A DNA stretch of 64,000 nt from Phallusia mammillata (GCA_003260075.1 QLIY01000536.1:43566-107565), one strand, 5' to 3'; positions 13,247-27,335 are shown, counted from the first letter of the stretch. Notes: generated by a model not told the origin, from the letters alone. Numbers and translations are program-made.

Positions 13247-16200
13247 CAAGAGTAATATGATATAAATTACAGTCATTGTGAATTTTGATTCTTGGACATT
13301 GTGCTTTGCCAGTGTTGCCATTTTTCGCTATTTATCATTTGCGGTACGATTTAATTTTTTGTGTTTTCTTTTTCTTGTGGCTTCTTCTGTTTCAAACCAA
13401 ATAACGTACTATACATATGTGCTCATATATCTTCTTTTTTGCTAGCCGCTGTACTTCTTTGCTTCTCGGCCTCTCACTGATTAGTTTCATTAGCTCAGTA
13501 TCGAGCTGTCTGCTCTGGCATTGGAACATTTATAACCAACATGTGGCCACAGATGGATAAGATGTATAACGAATGTTAAATGATCTTCTCAGACTGTAAC
13601 AACTATGATTTTCGAATTTGGCCGCATGATTCATTCCATAAAGGTTATTAAAATCGTTTAAAATCTTGCAAAAATATAGAGTTGGTTTTGATTCCATATT
13701 CGAAAAAATTATATATTCCTGTGATGTAGAATTCTAACTTATCAAACCCTCTGTTAGGGTATCATGTATTTGTATGTTGCAGTGGGCACAGCCTTGAATC
13801 TTAATCACTGGACTAAAAAAATCGGGCAGAATGGCATTACTTTTCACCTTCATCAGGTACTGCCCAAATCACAAAAGTGCAGTAACATACATATTTTGTT
13901 GAAACATGCTTTTTTGTGTGTGTCCGAATTTGAAGTATCACGGACTGTTGTTGTTTTTTTGCTGTAAATTTTTCTGCTTTTTCTTTATAGAATTTGTTAT
14001 GTCATCTTTTTTGAATTGAACTGAAAGCGTACTTGCTTACAAAATGAATCAAGCCCAACATTTGAAACTATCTTTGTTTTTTCTTCTCTTTGTTAAGCAA
14101 TTTATCAAATCAACAAACCGCACACCTTAATTTACTGATTTAACCCAAAAAGAAAAAATATTTTTTTACATTCTACGAATCAGTGCTCATCCGTTTTACC
14201 TGATTTCTATTGACTGTGACCAAATTATGACACGGTGCCTTTGTTGCAAGGAAATCTAACCCAACAACGCTACGCATCTGTCAATAAGCTGTCCTTAAGT
14301 TATATTTGTAGCTTAAATAGCCGTATGCAGAACAATAACAATGACGAGATGTGCATTTTAAATTCAATGCTTATCACTGCAGTTTAAAGTTTTTTGGGGG
14401 GCATAAATTGGTGCGTGGACACAGCGTGCACATCTCGTGTCGGTCAGTAAATTCAGACACATGGAAATTAGTAGAGAACATTAATGGTTAGTGTGGTTTA
14501 TAACGGTTTGAGCTTGGTATTCCCAGTGGCATTGTAGGCAGACTTCAGTGCAATAACATGACGTACCCAGTAAACACGTCAGTTGCCTAAACGACAGGCC
14601 AAGTCAAATAACCATTTAATTAGTTATCGTATTCGTCAAGTTTGTAAATACTGATACAGTCAACTTTTCGTTTTTTTGTATGCGAGTGTTCAAACGAGAG
14701 TTTTGCACAAAACAGGATAATCAATGTGAACTATGTTTTTACATTGAAAATATAAAACAACGATATGTCAAAAATTTAACTGAACGAACGAATTAACATT
14801 TATTTCACAAGGTTTAAACCTACGATAATCATGGATTCCCAAACAGGTTTTTTGATGTCCGTATATGAGCCAGGCGCCTTGGGCAATTCGGTCAATGACC
14901 TGCGTGATTAAAAGTATTTTTATAGAGTTGAACCCAGGAGACTCCCACAGACGAATATCGATCAAAGTTTTTATAACTTATGTCTACATATGCGTCAGAC
15001 GCGCCGGAAAATTATTGTCGGAAACTACTTAACTGCGACATCTGGTGGCACTGTAAACAATATTATTTTGCCAGTAAGTGTCATTGCGTTCTGGCCACCG
15101 AAAGAGCAGCACTTTCAGTGATTGTAAACGACGAATCGTAATCCCATTATTGTATCTTTCAGCTTTATTCCTTTTTGTAAACGTGCTAATCTACCAGGAT
15201 TTTTAACTTCAGTGCCGCATTCATGCTACATTTGTACAAACATGTTAGCTGCACTGGTGGAATTTTCTTAAACCGTTAGAAATTGCACAAAACCTTGTAC
15301 CCCATTTGCTCAAAATGTATTATTATTAAACTTATTAGGTTTCCTGCTATTAGGTTAAATATCTGTTTACCACTTCAAACTACCGAAAGTTCCTTTTCCT
15401 GTGAAAACCCATCCTTATCACCTTTAAACACGTAAAAAGTTGACGGTGCAACTACAAGTTCGTTCATGCTTTGCGACCCTCTTTACCCAACTATCTAACT
15501 TTAAACGCCATTTTTACTGCTCCAAAAATGGTTTTGTTTTAGCTCTATTGCTATGAGTTCTTTCTACCGGTAGAACAAAATCGACCAATATGATGATTTT
15601 GTTTAACGCATACGGCCAAGAAAAAATTGTGGTTACGTAACGAAAAACGAAGCAAGTTGCAAAAACGCAAAGTCGAACTCATACTGTACAACAGAAGGGT
15701 AACTAACTTTTGTTAAACATTTAGTTCCAAAGTAACACATTTTTTACCAAATGTTTGATTTATGAAACCGTGAAGTCTGTCTGCTATTACATGACACAAA
15801 CTGTTCACAATTAATCACGGAGTCAATTCATCACTTTCACGCCACCAACAGTCATTTGATTAAGCTTTTCTTTGTCCACGAAATTGAAAATCTATTTGTT
15901 CCTTCTTAGCTGTTGTTTGCAGGAAGCTTTCAAATGTTCGATGGGGGAGAAACTACCGGATCAGTCGTGCCATTAAACCGTCACTAATTGTTATGAATCG
16001 CTTTCCTTTATTTACTTTTACCACTGTATTCGAACGCCGCCTGCGTAAATGGAATAATGAGTAACCCCTTTTCGCACGGGGCCTGCTCCCTAAAAAGGTT
16101 TACATAACCCACGCGTTTTAGGGGACCCAAATGCTTCGATAATGACAATTATGTACCCAAGCTGACCTCATACCGTTTCCAACTCCATATTTAAAGTTGT

Positions 16201-16297
16201 AAAACATAATTGTCGATACCAAGGAGCCATCAGGCAAGCGCTAATGGTAAACGCTCGTTCTCTAAATCGAGAAGCAAACAAAGTAAATTGTGAAACC

Positions 16298-16352
16298 TAC
16301 GCGTTTGGCGGGGTCGAAACCGTGGCTGCCTGACAGAGAGCGTTACCCGGTT
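16298..16352 (-). repeat. tRNA-like (SINE head) sequence
   Basis: The minus strand reads GGTTTCGACCCC, close to a Pol III B box (GGTTCGANTCC). An A-box-like GGGTAACGCTCTCTG lies about 25 bases upstream. No acceptor-stem pairing supports an intact tRNA. It is best read as a degenerate tRNA-derived SINE. Confidence 0.4.
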
Positions 16353-17254
16353 GTATAAACCATTTACTAAAGTGTTTACACATGTCAGTATGGCACCTGG
16401 CTCCAACCGAAACCCATCAGCAACGATGGAAACACAAGAGTTAGCCACGGGTCCAATTCGTCAATGCAGGATGCCGGTTTGGCCACCCATGGTGCTCCAT
16501 CCGTTTGACGTTATCTCAGACAGATAGGCGCTTTAAGTTTTTTTAAGAACACCCAAACCAGGGTCTACCTTTTGAGGGCAAAAAAGGGGCTGCCCAACAC
16601 ACTTTGGGAAAATGAATTTCTAAGGGTCCATAAAGCAGTAAATAAATTTGTACTTTAACCTTTTGGGACGAATTTAATCTTACGTGTGTTGATATATTTT
16701 AACCATCAAAAAAGTGTTTGCACAACCACTTTATATTCGAAATACTGTTGGTTTTAAGTTTAAATCCAACTTTTGTCTAACGCAATAAAAAGCATGATAT
16801 TAGCACCACTTCACAAAGCTGTTCGGTGTAACATTTTGAAAAAGAAAATTTGTTAAATTTGCTTGTAAATAGCATTTAAAACGGCCTGCTAAACCTTTAG
16901 AAATGCTGTTTTTTCTGAAAAAAGAGGTCAATTTCTACATGATGCGTCATCAAAAAAACTTTTTTACAGTTTTAGAACATTTCATACACAATAACTTTCC
17001 CAGAAAAAGTTATGGGCTATCTCTTACCGATTTTTCTTTATAAAGTATGACCATGTCTAAGCTAACCCCCCTCCTTTAACATTTTTCCACCAGCCCTGTC
17101 GATTTCAATGCAGATAACACAAGATTTGCGCTTTTTACCAAAACGTCAGTGTCGCTCGATTGAAAACCTGACAGACTGTCTCGTGAGCTTTGCTTCACGT
17201 CATCGCTTGTAAGGAATGGGTATTTGGGGGGCATTAGGGGTCTTTGTTTGTTCA

Positions 17255-17310
17255 GGCGCATTGGGTTCGAACCACTTACGCAAGGGCGCTTTCGTGATCT
17301 ATGGCTGGAT
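17255..17310 (-). repeat. tRNA-like B box, SINE remnant
   Basis: The minus strand reads GTGGTTCGAACCCAATGC, a near-consensus B box, with an A-box-like stretch before it. No complete cloverleaf forms. Confidence 0.35.
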
Positions 17311-20300
17311 AAATAGCTGTACACATTTTCTATTGTTTGCGATACAAGAAATGACAACTAGCTGGCAGGCAACTCGCCGTTTGCAACATTTGTCAATGAA
17401 AAAGGATTAGAAATGATCATATCGGATTGTTAATTTCCACGTTTTCAGCCGTAGCTCATGTGGGATTACTGAAGTATTTTTTCAAGATCGATTGCCAAAA
17501 ACTGTGTTTAAGCTTGCAATGTCCCTATGAAGACAACTTTCTTGTTTTTAAGATTGCAATAATACAACAATACAAATAACTAAATGACTTAGACGACATC
17601 TTTAACGTCTTTTGTGAAAATTGTCTTTGAAATAGATCATAAAAAATATCAAGTAAGTTAGTCATAAACAATAGTACAATACTTTTTTTGCCTACTGGCT
17701 TTAACAAATACGACAATGTAGCAATGTCTTTGATAGAATGTAGGTTTAGAAATGAACTATAAAATGCTGCGACATAGAAGTACATGTGGTTATAAAACAG
17801 TCCAAAGCCCTTAAACAGTACTGTGGTGACAGTGTTAACGCCTGAAAAAACACAAGTAACCTCCAAATTAACTGCGTGCTGTGGAAGTCACAAGTGAGAA
17901 ACGTTATGGCGAGAAATATGGCGAGAAACGTTATGGCTAATTTTTGTAGCCTTCGTCAAGTTTTGCGTTAAAACGATTTGCTGGTTTTTTCGGTGTGTTT
18001 GTGATTCGCAGATTTTTCAATAGCTTTGTTTTCATGCAACTGTTCAAAAACTTTACATTTGCGGTTTGAATGTGACATACAAGTTTTGAAAAAAGTTTCA
18101 TTTAATAAACTTAGATTGAATTAAATTCAAGTAAAGTATCTGTAAACCAAAGACAGGCACTTATCTAAAACAATATCAACCTGTACGTAGCACATAATAA
18201 TCCAAAACTGTGCAAGCTCTTGGCCAGATACAATAAATGAAAGCGCAAAAGCAACATTGGATTGATCAAAGCATAATTGGTTCTGTCAGCGCTGAAACGA
18301 AAATCGGACCGTGAAGATTTTAATTTAAAGGCGAAGTGTTTTGACAAGATTTTATGCCAGTTTTTCAAAAGCAAAATCTGGTCGTAACAATGATTGACCG
18401 TCGTTAAGGACGTCTTTTTTCGCAAAAATGGCGCAAAAAACTTTCGATGTCATGCTTCTGAAGTTTGAATTTGTGTGTGTGTTTCTTGGCTAATTTATAT
18501 GTATTGCAAATTGTTCTGAAATTTCCTTAGTTATTTAATGTGAGAAGCAAAAAGAAAAGATTTCAATCTCAAAAAAGGTAAAGAGCTGTGTATGTAGTTT
18601 GAAAACAAAATAATGCTTTACTAAAACAAAAGCGCAAAAATAATTCGTATTATGTGGCAGATTATGTTTTAAACGTTTTATCAATCGCTGTTGTCATCAT
18701 TAGTGCAAATTTGTTTACTATTAAAAAATTATTTAATTGTCTTGTTTTTTAAGTTTAAGTGTAGTTGTACTAAAAAATGCTTTATAATGTATTGCAGCTG
18801 TTTGACTTCCAGTATTCGATTATTTATATCATAGTAAAACTCATATTAAATTTATGAGTTTATATATTTTGTCAGCAAATGCTTTTCTTGTGTAGCAAAT
18901 CGACACATTTTCCGCCAAAAAATGTGCAAATTAAATGCTGATAAGTATCAGAAGATTGCGTTTTTCGAAAACTACCACCAACTCCAAAAATATTTATCCT
19001 TAGTAGAACGGTTAAAAGCTTTGTCGTCAATTTAGGTCTTTCACAAATACATCAATATGTCACTATTGCCTCAACAGGAAGATAATCATCCATCTTTTTG
19101 CTGAATAGAACCAACGGTCAAAGGGCGAAATTGTAACAGTTTTATATGTCAGCGTAGCGAGCTTAAACAAACTTCTGAAACGCGGATTAGGTCTCAAAAC
19201 AGCAGCAAAAGCCAGGCCCTCAAAAAACAAGTCATTTTTTTCTAGCCACGACTGTACAGAACGTGGGTGGCACAAGGGCTAAAATTAATGCATGCACTTG
19301 TATATGTATGTTGTTTTAAGATTGTTATCTGTGGTTATGCTGTGTACAGTTTTGCTCAAGGATCTAGTCCTTGAAGAGATCTGTCTGCTAGCAATACTAA
19401 TGATTGGGTGTGGGTGTATTTTTAGCGCCTTCAGTGTCTCAGGATCAAGTGTGCTTAGGATTCTTGGATTGTGAAAAGTGCTAGGCGACAAAACGCACTA
19501 AATCCCGCCAAAATAGACGTGCAAAATGGGGCTTGCTTTAACGCCGGATGTTGAAAAGACTTGCAATGTCGAGGTTAAGTCCCTGGCACTCCGCAAAAGC
19601 ATTTCGGGTATATCGGTGTTGTGGGAAACATGAATATATTCTCAGTTTTTTGGAGGGTTAGTTGCCTTTCCTAAACAGGTGTAAATAAGGAGAAAATTTA
19701 GGCTACAAATCCTTTCCTAGTAGTGTGTCATTTTACGCGAAAAGTTCTTTGGAGTTTTAATCTCATGAATGTACTTGTAAGGCAACCCATAGCCCTAAAT
19801 CCCATTTTAGCCTGTTGTTTTTCGATATCTCTTTTTAGCCTGTTTTTTTATTTTGGATGTTATGGAAACATTTTAAAAACAAACTCAAAACCACAGATTG
19901 TCCTTGAACCGTTCTTTTGTTGTTTTCGTTTTTGAGTTCATCTCGTTTTTTTCGACAAAGTGGTATGAATTGAACTGCATTGAGAAACATGCAGCGTGAT
20001 ATTTCATAATTTGCAGAAAGACGATGTATTTTACTTAGATTTTTGCTGTTAAATTTCATTAATCATAAGGACTCTTCGAATTATTTGTGGCTAAAATGGC
20101 CCATAGCCAAAATTATCAAGCGATCATTAATGAATAAATCCTTTAACTGGGACTTTTCTATTGCAACCGGCACAGATTTGAACACATTACATTGTGTACG
20201 GCGTAATTGTAACCATAGGGATTCATAAAACTTAGCCTTTACCAATTAAAAAAAATAAAAAATCAATTTCATGACAAATTTCTACAATAGCTTACTCGTT

Positions 20301-20607
20301 ACATCACCTTATAACTGAACAAAAAACGCAAAATTCAGTCCAAAATTAGCAGTCATCACTTTTACTAAATCTCAGTTAACCCACCACACAATTTCAAACA
20401 GGGTAAGAGGATTTTATGGTTGGTCTCGCACGAATGTGTGCTTTCAACGCTAGCTCTGAGCGATAGGTATGGTTGTCTATTAGCGCAGGACAATTTTCGA
20501 GACCCCGGGGGACCCTAGAACCGACAAAATTGCTTGTCCAAATAAACATTCAACGCACCAAGTCGCAACAACCACCAAACCTACCCAGATTGGATTCCAA
20601 TAATCCG

Positions 20608-20624
20608 TGACCTTGATTTGACCT
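20608..20624 (-). promoter_or_regulatory. Perfect DR5 nuclear-receptor element (RARE-like)
   Basis: The minus strand has AGGTCA, five bases (AATCA), then AGGTCA. This is the consensus spacing for RAR/RXR. An Otx/bicoid-type TAATCC lies just upstream at 20601-20606. A TATA-like sequence begins 58 bp downstream. Confidence 0.5.
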
Positions 20625-20682
20625 CGTCCCGTCGGCCCAAGCTGACGAAATTGGGTTTGGTTAAATTTTTAAAGGGGAAGGG

Positions 20683-20690
20683 TATATATA
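20683..20690 (+). promoter_or_regulatory. TATA-like octamer TATATATA
   Basis: It lies 58 bp from the DR5 element, and the two together resemble a promoter. No convincing downstream plus-strand coding region was found; the first ATG at 20729 opens only about 32 codons. Confidence 0.25.
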
Positions 20691-20740
20691 GGTGGGGTTA
20701 GGAATTTTGAGGGTTTGGAATAAGAAATATGCTCACGTAC

Positions 20741-20818
20741 CTCGTCTGTCCACAGCATTCCTGGCACTGGGTGTTGTTGTGCTTCTTTGGTTATTTCTCG
20801 TGCGAAGTTGGATACTTT
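20741..20818 (-). other. Possible isolated coding exon, minus strand
   Basis: The minus strand gives an open stretch reading FAREITKEAQQHPVPGMLWT and then a good donor (GACGAG|GTACGTGAG). The strong acceptor further upstream (TTTTTTAG|G) leaves stop codons in all three frames. A weaker acceptor near 20819 would have to be used. No partner exon was identified, so this may be chance. Confidence 0.15.
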
Positions 20819-21364
20819 AAATAAATGATACGCGATGAGTGACAGGTGTCAAACCTAAAAAACACAAAAGTTTTAAAATTTTGAAATTAAATCACGAATT
20901 ATATTTTCTATTTTAACGTTTACCCGGCGTAGAGTAAACTTTATACTTATTTTGCAAAGAAGGTGAATATTGGCCTAACTTTGTACTGAATTAGGTTTTG
21001 GGTAAAAATTGCGCTTATATTTCAACTCTTGGTAATCGATATGTAATCACGGCACGGATTCAATTAAATTAATTAATGCAAGCATTTTGTATATTTTTAC
21101 CAACAGATCGGTTTAGTGTGCATTTAGCATGCTTATTGAGAACTTTTGAAGCTTTAGGATTGTGTCATTCAAAACATGAAATATGAAAATCCACGTTTTT
21201 TGAAATTAAACTACATAAGCTTAGGTACACAATTCACGATTTTAAAGATTCTGACAAAGTACAGACCAGCCAATATTTGAATGTAAAACCCAAGCAGCAA
21301 GTAAAACCAGTAAAAAGCGGTAACTTTTTGGTTTGTAGCGTATATATTGGCTTGCCTGTTTCTC

Positions 21365-21366
<2 letters not shown>

Positions 21367-21412
<46 letters not shown>
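21367..21412. other. 46-base C run, probable gap
   Basis: The run has no duplicated flank. AT-rich sequence lies on both sides, with a TATATTGTAT tandem repeat at about 21437-21467. The polyproline/polyglycine frames across it are artefacts. Confidence 0.75.
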
Positions 21413-21413
<1 letters not shown>

Positions 21414-23652
21414 AAAGTGCAAAAAAGTTTTTGTATATATTATATTGTATTATATTGTATTATATTGAAAAAAACGATTTGCCTCCAAACATTATGGCAT
21501 GGCATTTCCAACAATCGGGCATCCTTTTTTGAAAAAAAAACAGGAGCTTTACCAAACTGTACCTAGACATAGTTTATCTCCGACCGCAGGCATTAAGACT
21601 TCCCCTTAAAAAACGCTCCATCAAGCGTGACAATCACGTGGTGCGGTTGCCGGGTGACGGATATGTCAGTAGCCATTTTCCGCCGATCGCTGCTATTTTT
21701 AGCGACTGTTTTGAGCGCGCTAGATTTCCTGACAATTGCATGCGTTCCTTGTTGTGGCGACTTGAGAAATTATCCCCCCACAGAAGACAGTTGAAGCGTG
21801 CCCAGTGATTGGGGAGTCCAAGGCCCTTTTTCTGATTATAGCAACATAACTTTATCACTCGGCTTATCAGTAGCATGCTGTATTTTGAATTGTATTGTTT
21901 TGTATTGTTTAGAGTCCGGTTTCACACATAAATACGGTAAAAAAGAGCACAAAATGCAATACTTGTAATACATAATTAGGACACTCGCTGCTGTTGTTTT
22001 GTCAAGACAAAAACAGAGATAAACCCTTTGTAAGTTCATTCCTTTTTAATGGTAACTGATTTTGATGCAAAAAAATACGTTTTTATCATTGGGTTAACAA
22101 TTTTTAAGCGATTAGACTTTAAACCAACCACAGTAGCTTATTTTCTTTTCTTTTCCTGTTTCCACCAAAAAACATATTTAACTAAAAACCAACGGATTTG
22201 ACAAAAAACAAAACTTAAAAGGTTACTCTTCTCTTGGGCTAAACATCTAAAATTAGTAAATTTAGGAAGCAGTCAGTCCCCTAAGTCCCAATCATGTCAC
22301 GTTATTTTCTTCTGTCCTACCAAACCGAATCAATTCGACCCAAAAACGATGTTGACGTCTGTGCTCTTCACCTTAACCTGTTTGGACAGCTGGTTGTGGC
22401 ACGAGACATTGGACGTAAAAGATAACATTACACGCAACGCGTTGTTGGGTGGAAAACTTCACCCAAATCCAACCGCGCTTTACCTATTATTTGCACTTGT
22501 GAGAAGTTACCACTGAATGTCAAAACAAATATTTCAACACAGCAAGCTCAGTCATACACCCTGGAATCTTTTCTCCATCAATTAATGCTGTTTAAAGTAT
22601 CTTTTCAGGCGCTTAAAGTTGATTTCTAGATAAAGTTTGTGCAGCCGCCTGTGTCAAAGGATTTAAAACTGGTACAATTAGCTATCTGTACTTTACGTAA
22701 TAAACATTGATTGATTTTTACTGTATTTGCACGTCTAATTTAGGATTATCATAATTTATGAGAACTATAGACCTTAATTGACTGTACAGTTGTACAAACA
22801 TTTTTAACTACCCGTTCTGAGCTCACAAAACAACAGTCGTTTGTTAATTTTCGTTTTCTAAATTCCAATTTATCGAGGTCGGACACGTTGAAGCTTTTCC
22901 GTTCGGGTGGCACCAAAAGGTATTTGCAGACTTCTGGTGTGACAGCTTTACAGGATTGTTTCGAGATGTAAGAGTTGTAAAATTGGGGCAAAATCAAAGT
23001 ACAAGCTCGGATCCCGACCAGAGTCCAGAATTGTTTTTAAGGTAAGTAAAACACCCATACGGCCCTTAACTGCATAAAAGCAGCAAAAATATTGACGATT
23101 ATAAAGTTAGGCCCAAATCAAAACCGTTTCACCAAAACTCAAGACCGAAAAGACTGATCCGGCTCGGCTGGCTTCAACTATTCATTGCCAAAGTTAATTG
23201 AAGTACTTTTTCGAAAAAAACGGCCTCAAAAGTATCTACTCAAGTAAAACGTCCATTAGGTAAAGCGATCCCAATAGTTTAGTATTATAAGTTTAAATTA
23301 GTCATCGTGTCAAATATGTCCAGAAATATGACACATGGCGCCAGTTTCGACTTTTCACGCTGACTGGACCCTTCAGTTTTGTCACGATTTTGAAAATATT
23401 CGTCTAATGCAATGTACCTATGCCTCACTCAATCATTCATGGAGGTAAAGCGACTACCCGGTTTTGCTTTCGTGTCCAATCGTCGCCCAAGCTTTTCCGG
23501 TTTGATTGTGTCTTTTCTAACCAATTCTAAAACTTCAAAAACTGTTTGTTTCACGCAAAACATCAACCATAAGTGTTTTGATGGGACTCAAACTTGTAAA
23601 CAGTTTAGGATCAAAGAATTAATAATGTACATTAGTGTTACGTGCTGAAATT

Positions 23653-23707
23653 GCCATTAAGTGATTAGCGCACAACCCGCAAGATTGGTGATTCAAATCC
23701 CGACTAA
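23653..23707 (+). repeat. tRNA-derived SINE head
   Basis: AAGTGATTAGCGCACAA resembles a tRNA D arm/A box (AGTGGTTAGCGCAC). About 20 bases later GTGATTCAAATCCCGAC resembles the T arm/B box. Acceptor pairing and anticodon arm are degenerate, so this is a SINE or tRNA pseudogene rather than a working tRNA. Confidence 0.5.
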
Positions 23708-26700
23708 GTTTGAAAACCTGAAATTGACACAGTAATGTCACTAAAAAATTTGTAAAAATCAACGTAATAGTAAAGATTAAATTTTGAGTGCACATATTTT
23801 GAATGCGGAACCACTGCAAGTGTTATCTATTTGATGGCCAAGGTTGTTAACTAAGCAAACAAAGAATGAGAAAGGCTTAAAATGAGACTCAACTTCCGTA
23901 AACAGTCACATATTTGTATTCCAAACTAGAACTATTAATTAGGGTCGTTTTTTAAACAAATGAAATACGCCTGTTTCAACATTGCGGTACGTGCACGTGT
24001 TGGTTATAAACACATTCGTCAAAACTGAGTCCAAATATGCATGCCAACGAATCATTATTCAGAAGTGTGATATTTTTCGATCACTGTGGCGCGTGGCGTT
24101 TGACAATAAATGCGGCGCCGCGCCCACAAACCTAGAAACGCCACACCGATGTTTGGCGCAAATAAAAATGTGTTGCAAAATTATAAAAATAGTCCCTAGA
24201 CAATGCTACTACTATGGCGTAAAACACACTTTGCGTTTATGACGTCAGAGTTTCGTGCGAGGTAAAAAATACAGGCCTTGTCTGTTTCCGAAGCGTATTT
24301 TGTCCTAATGCGTGAAACAGGTGTGAAAAATCAAACGCTTTCCTCCCTTTTATTGCGTCACACAGTGTCTATAGTGACATACATAGGGGACTTTGTGGCT
24401 TTGTGTTTTCCGCTTGGTATGTTGTGAGAATTGCGGATGTCCTACTTGGTTCTCTGCGCTAGAGTATCAAACGTATGTTGAAATCTATTTTTAGCGTTTG
24501 GGTTATAATTCAGACATCATGCTGTCGGGGGCTGAACGAAACTGTCTACAGTTCTAAGCATGAGAATTGCCGTTTTGGGGTACAAAGTGATCCTGTGTTG
24601 TTGTTTTTTGTAACCATCAATGACCTCAATAAAAAAATTGTAGCAGTTTTTTTTTAGAAATTGTACTCATGTACGGTCACGTGATGTAGGTGAGCCCTCA
24701 AGTTCAAAAAATTGAGAAAAGGAGATTTTTGTAAAATTTTGTATTTTTTTTTGTAAGTAAAAGGAGTTATTGCACACAAACGTAATCTGATGTAAAGAAG
24801 TGCGTGCCTTCACTATAATTTTACCAAACACCTTTGGGTGGGCGACGCTACTGGGTTGCAATTGCAAAGTCATGTTCTTTAAAAACCGAATCTAAAAAAA
24901 CTGCTCTCAAATAACGATGAAACAGCAATTTGCATTGGCGTTTTGTAATGTACTTGATTAAAAAAATGTTACATTTGCCCACAAGCGGGCATTCTCAGTA
25001 CGTCCATGTTATGTAACAGTGTAACACCATAGCCGCAAGGTCAGCTATTGCGTTTCTCCTCAGACATAGCACTGAATGCCCCAAAAGCTTTGACACGGAA
25101 GCAAGAATTTATCATAATGAGCTCGAACGCCACTTTAAGTCAAGTGTCGATATACAACTGAACAGTATAGGGCAGAAGTTTTGTCAAGGGACATCAATTT
25201 TGCTATTTTGAGTTTAAGTGAGAACGGTGGAGCAAATTTCCCATAACCTTTTTGACATTGGATCACGGCAACACGCCTGTCAATCATAACTCTTTGTGGG
25301 TGGGGCGCCAGTGAAGAAAGGTGTGATGGGTAATTTGCCACTCTTTAGCAAAACAGACTGACTTACAGTGTGCGCCCTGAGAAACGTTTTAGTACATGAG
25401 TTACCAATCTAGACCTACCAGGCAAAATATTGCTGGGTGTTTAGAAAAAGTATTTTCACAAAAAATAAAAACCAAGTTTTTCTAGAAAATATATTTATAG
25501 TTTTTGGAATGCCACAAGAATTGCTTGGTGGGCCATTTTGTACATCTCAGGAGAAACCGTGTAATTGTTTGAAAGAAAAAAATCAAATAGTCATAGTTCT
25601 TAGCAATAATTTAATTGCCACAATAGGCCCTGTAAGCTTAGACCTGTGGTGTTTTGTACTATGTGTTTTGTTTACACTTGGTGGCATGAACAAAACGTTG
25701 TCTGAAAATCACTTTCCAATAGATGTGTGTTCATCTAGGCAGGACAAAACATGAACAAAATCAAATGTAGAAAGATTCTGTACAATTAATTTTCAACAAC
25801 CGATGTATGTTTATAAGCTTCCACCCAAATAATGCATTGAATAAAAATGGAGATTCAAACCGAAAAGGAGCAGTTTTTAAGATAGATTTATGCGTCCCAA
25901 TTTCAGGTGGTAATTGTTCTGTCATGCATTTTGACCGCAACCATACATCAGATACATTTTATGGTGAAATTATCATGCCAAAAATAATCCCAAATCGTGG
26001 TTCAAACTCGGTCATAAAACCCATAACGCGTGTCAAAAAACATCAAAATTCTCATATTTTTGACAGTTTAATTGCTCCAATTTTAAACAAACATTCGCTA
26101 TAATTTTAGACACTCGCTACATTATTCAACTAAATGCCCCTTGCTCACAAATAACGCGGTTTGAAATCTGAAGAAATTGCCCCAAATCAATGCACGGGCT
26201 GCGAATTATAGAACTTGAAAGGCTCGTTTTGCAGCTAAATTGGGAAATTTGTTTCATATTTCAGTTATGTGTGTAGGTGTATTAGTTCTGTAGCATCATA
26301 TTTTACATGACATGTGATCTACAATTACAAGAAGATTACAACTTAACAGCATATTACGGCGTGGGAATCGAGTTAAAAATACCCTTTAAATTTGTAACTT
26401 AATTCTATATTTTAGCATGTCTAAATCTATGGTATCTATGGAACTAACAAGTAAAACCGTATTTTTAAAGACAGAGTATGCATAAGGTTATCTAATCATG
26501 TACGTTTACAAAAATTGCTTGTTAAATCGTAAATCATCTGCTGGACTAACAGGTTAGTGCAAGGACCTCAATTAGCAAAAAAGGTGATTTACTTAAAAAC
26601 TACAACTTATAACACGTAGGCTACACACTGTTTCTTGTTAAAGCAGGGGTTTAAAAGTACACCAGGCCGAAATTGAAGCATGCAATTCCCCAAAACTATA

Positions 26701-27156
26701 CAAAGCGTTTTAATTTTTTTCTGTTAGACTCACCCAGTTAATTGCCGACCCAGCGCATTTGGGGAGCCAAAACACAGACCACCAATATAGAACTTTCCAG
26801 GGTAAAACATGACAAAGTTTGCAAGGTGTTGATTGACAGCCCGATGCTTTTCTACCTTAATTTAGCAATTTGCTCACTTTGACGAAAGGGTAAGGGGGGC
26901 GTTGGTTTCAAGACACCCCCCAAATCACCCCTATAGGGGGTCAGATTTGTGGGATGTCTTGTCTGGGGGCGTTGTAACGCTAAACCCTCTTCCATCTGGG
27001 AAATATACCGCTAGAGGGTTTAATAGCAATTAGGCCCATCAGTTTTTTGGCCTTACACGTGTAGACGTGTTAAAAGGTGATTGGCTGCCTGTGCCATTTT
27101 TTAAGAATTAATATTTACTGTCAACCACTTTTGTACCAAATTAATACTAAAGTATT

Positions 27157-27335
27157 CATAGTCCTCAAATATTTATTGTTTGTGTCAAATAGGTTACATG
27201 TAAAAGCCATAGACAGCCATAGAGTTTCTTGATGCTGACTACCCCCCCCCCATAGTCCTCAAATATTTATTGTTTGTGTCAAATAGGTTACATGTAAAAA
27301 CCATAGACAGCCATAGAGTTTCTTGATGCTGACTA
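27157..27335. repeat. Near-identical copies flanking a 10-C run
   Basis: An 85-bp left copy (27157-27241) and right copy (27251-27335) differ at about one base (AAGCC versus AAACC). C bases 27242-27251 separate them. Confidence 0.9.

Larger units (their letters stand above)
13247..20400. other. Intergenic, no supportable gene
   Basis: No open frame here shows a recognisable domain or consistent splice partners. Minor structure includes a short tandem repeat, GAGAAACGTTATGGC, at 17896-17910 and 17923-17937 with a shortened unit between them. Degenerate tRNA-like sequences lie near 16300 and 17260. Confidence 0.55.
20819..27156. other. Intergenic, no supportable gene
   Basis: Apart from the listed run and tRNA-like element, I see nothing recognisable. 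The ORFs are short. One TGACGTCA lies at 24240-24247. Confidence 0.5.

Noticed and set aside
13462-13500. U2 snRNA-like GCTTCTCGGCCT
   Set aside because: The match stops after 12 bases, and the branch-point-pairing and Sm regions of U2 are not present.
17076-17357. 93-codon minus-strand ORF
   Set aside because: It overlaps a tRNA-like SINE remnant and has no recognisable domain.
21234-21532. Proline/glycine-rich ORFs across the 46-C run
   Set aside because: Same gap artefact, in AT-rich non-coding surroundings.
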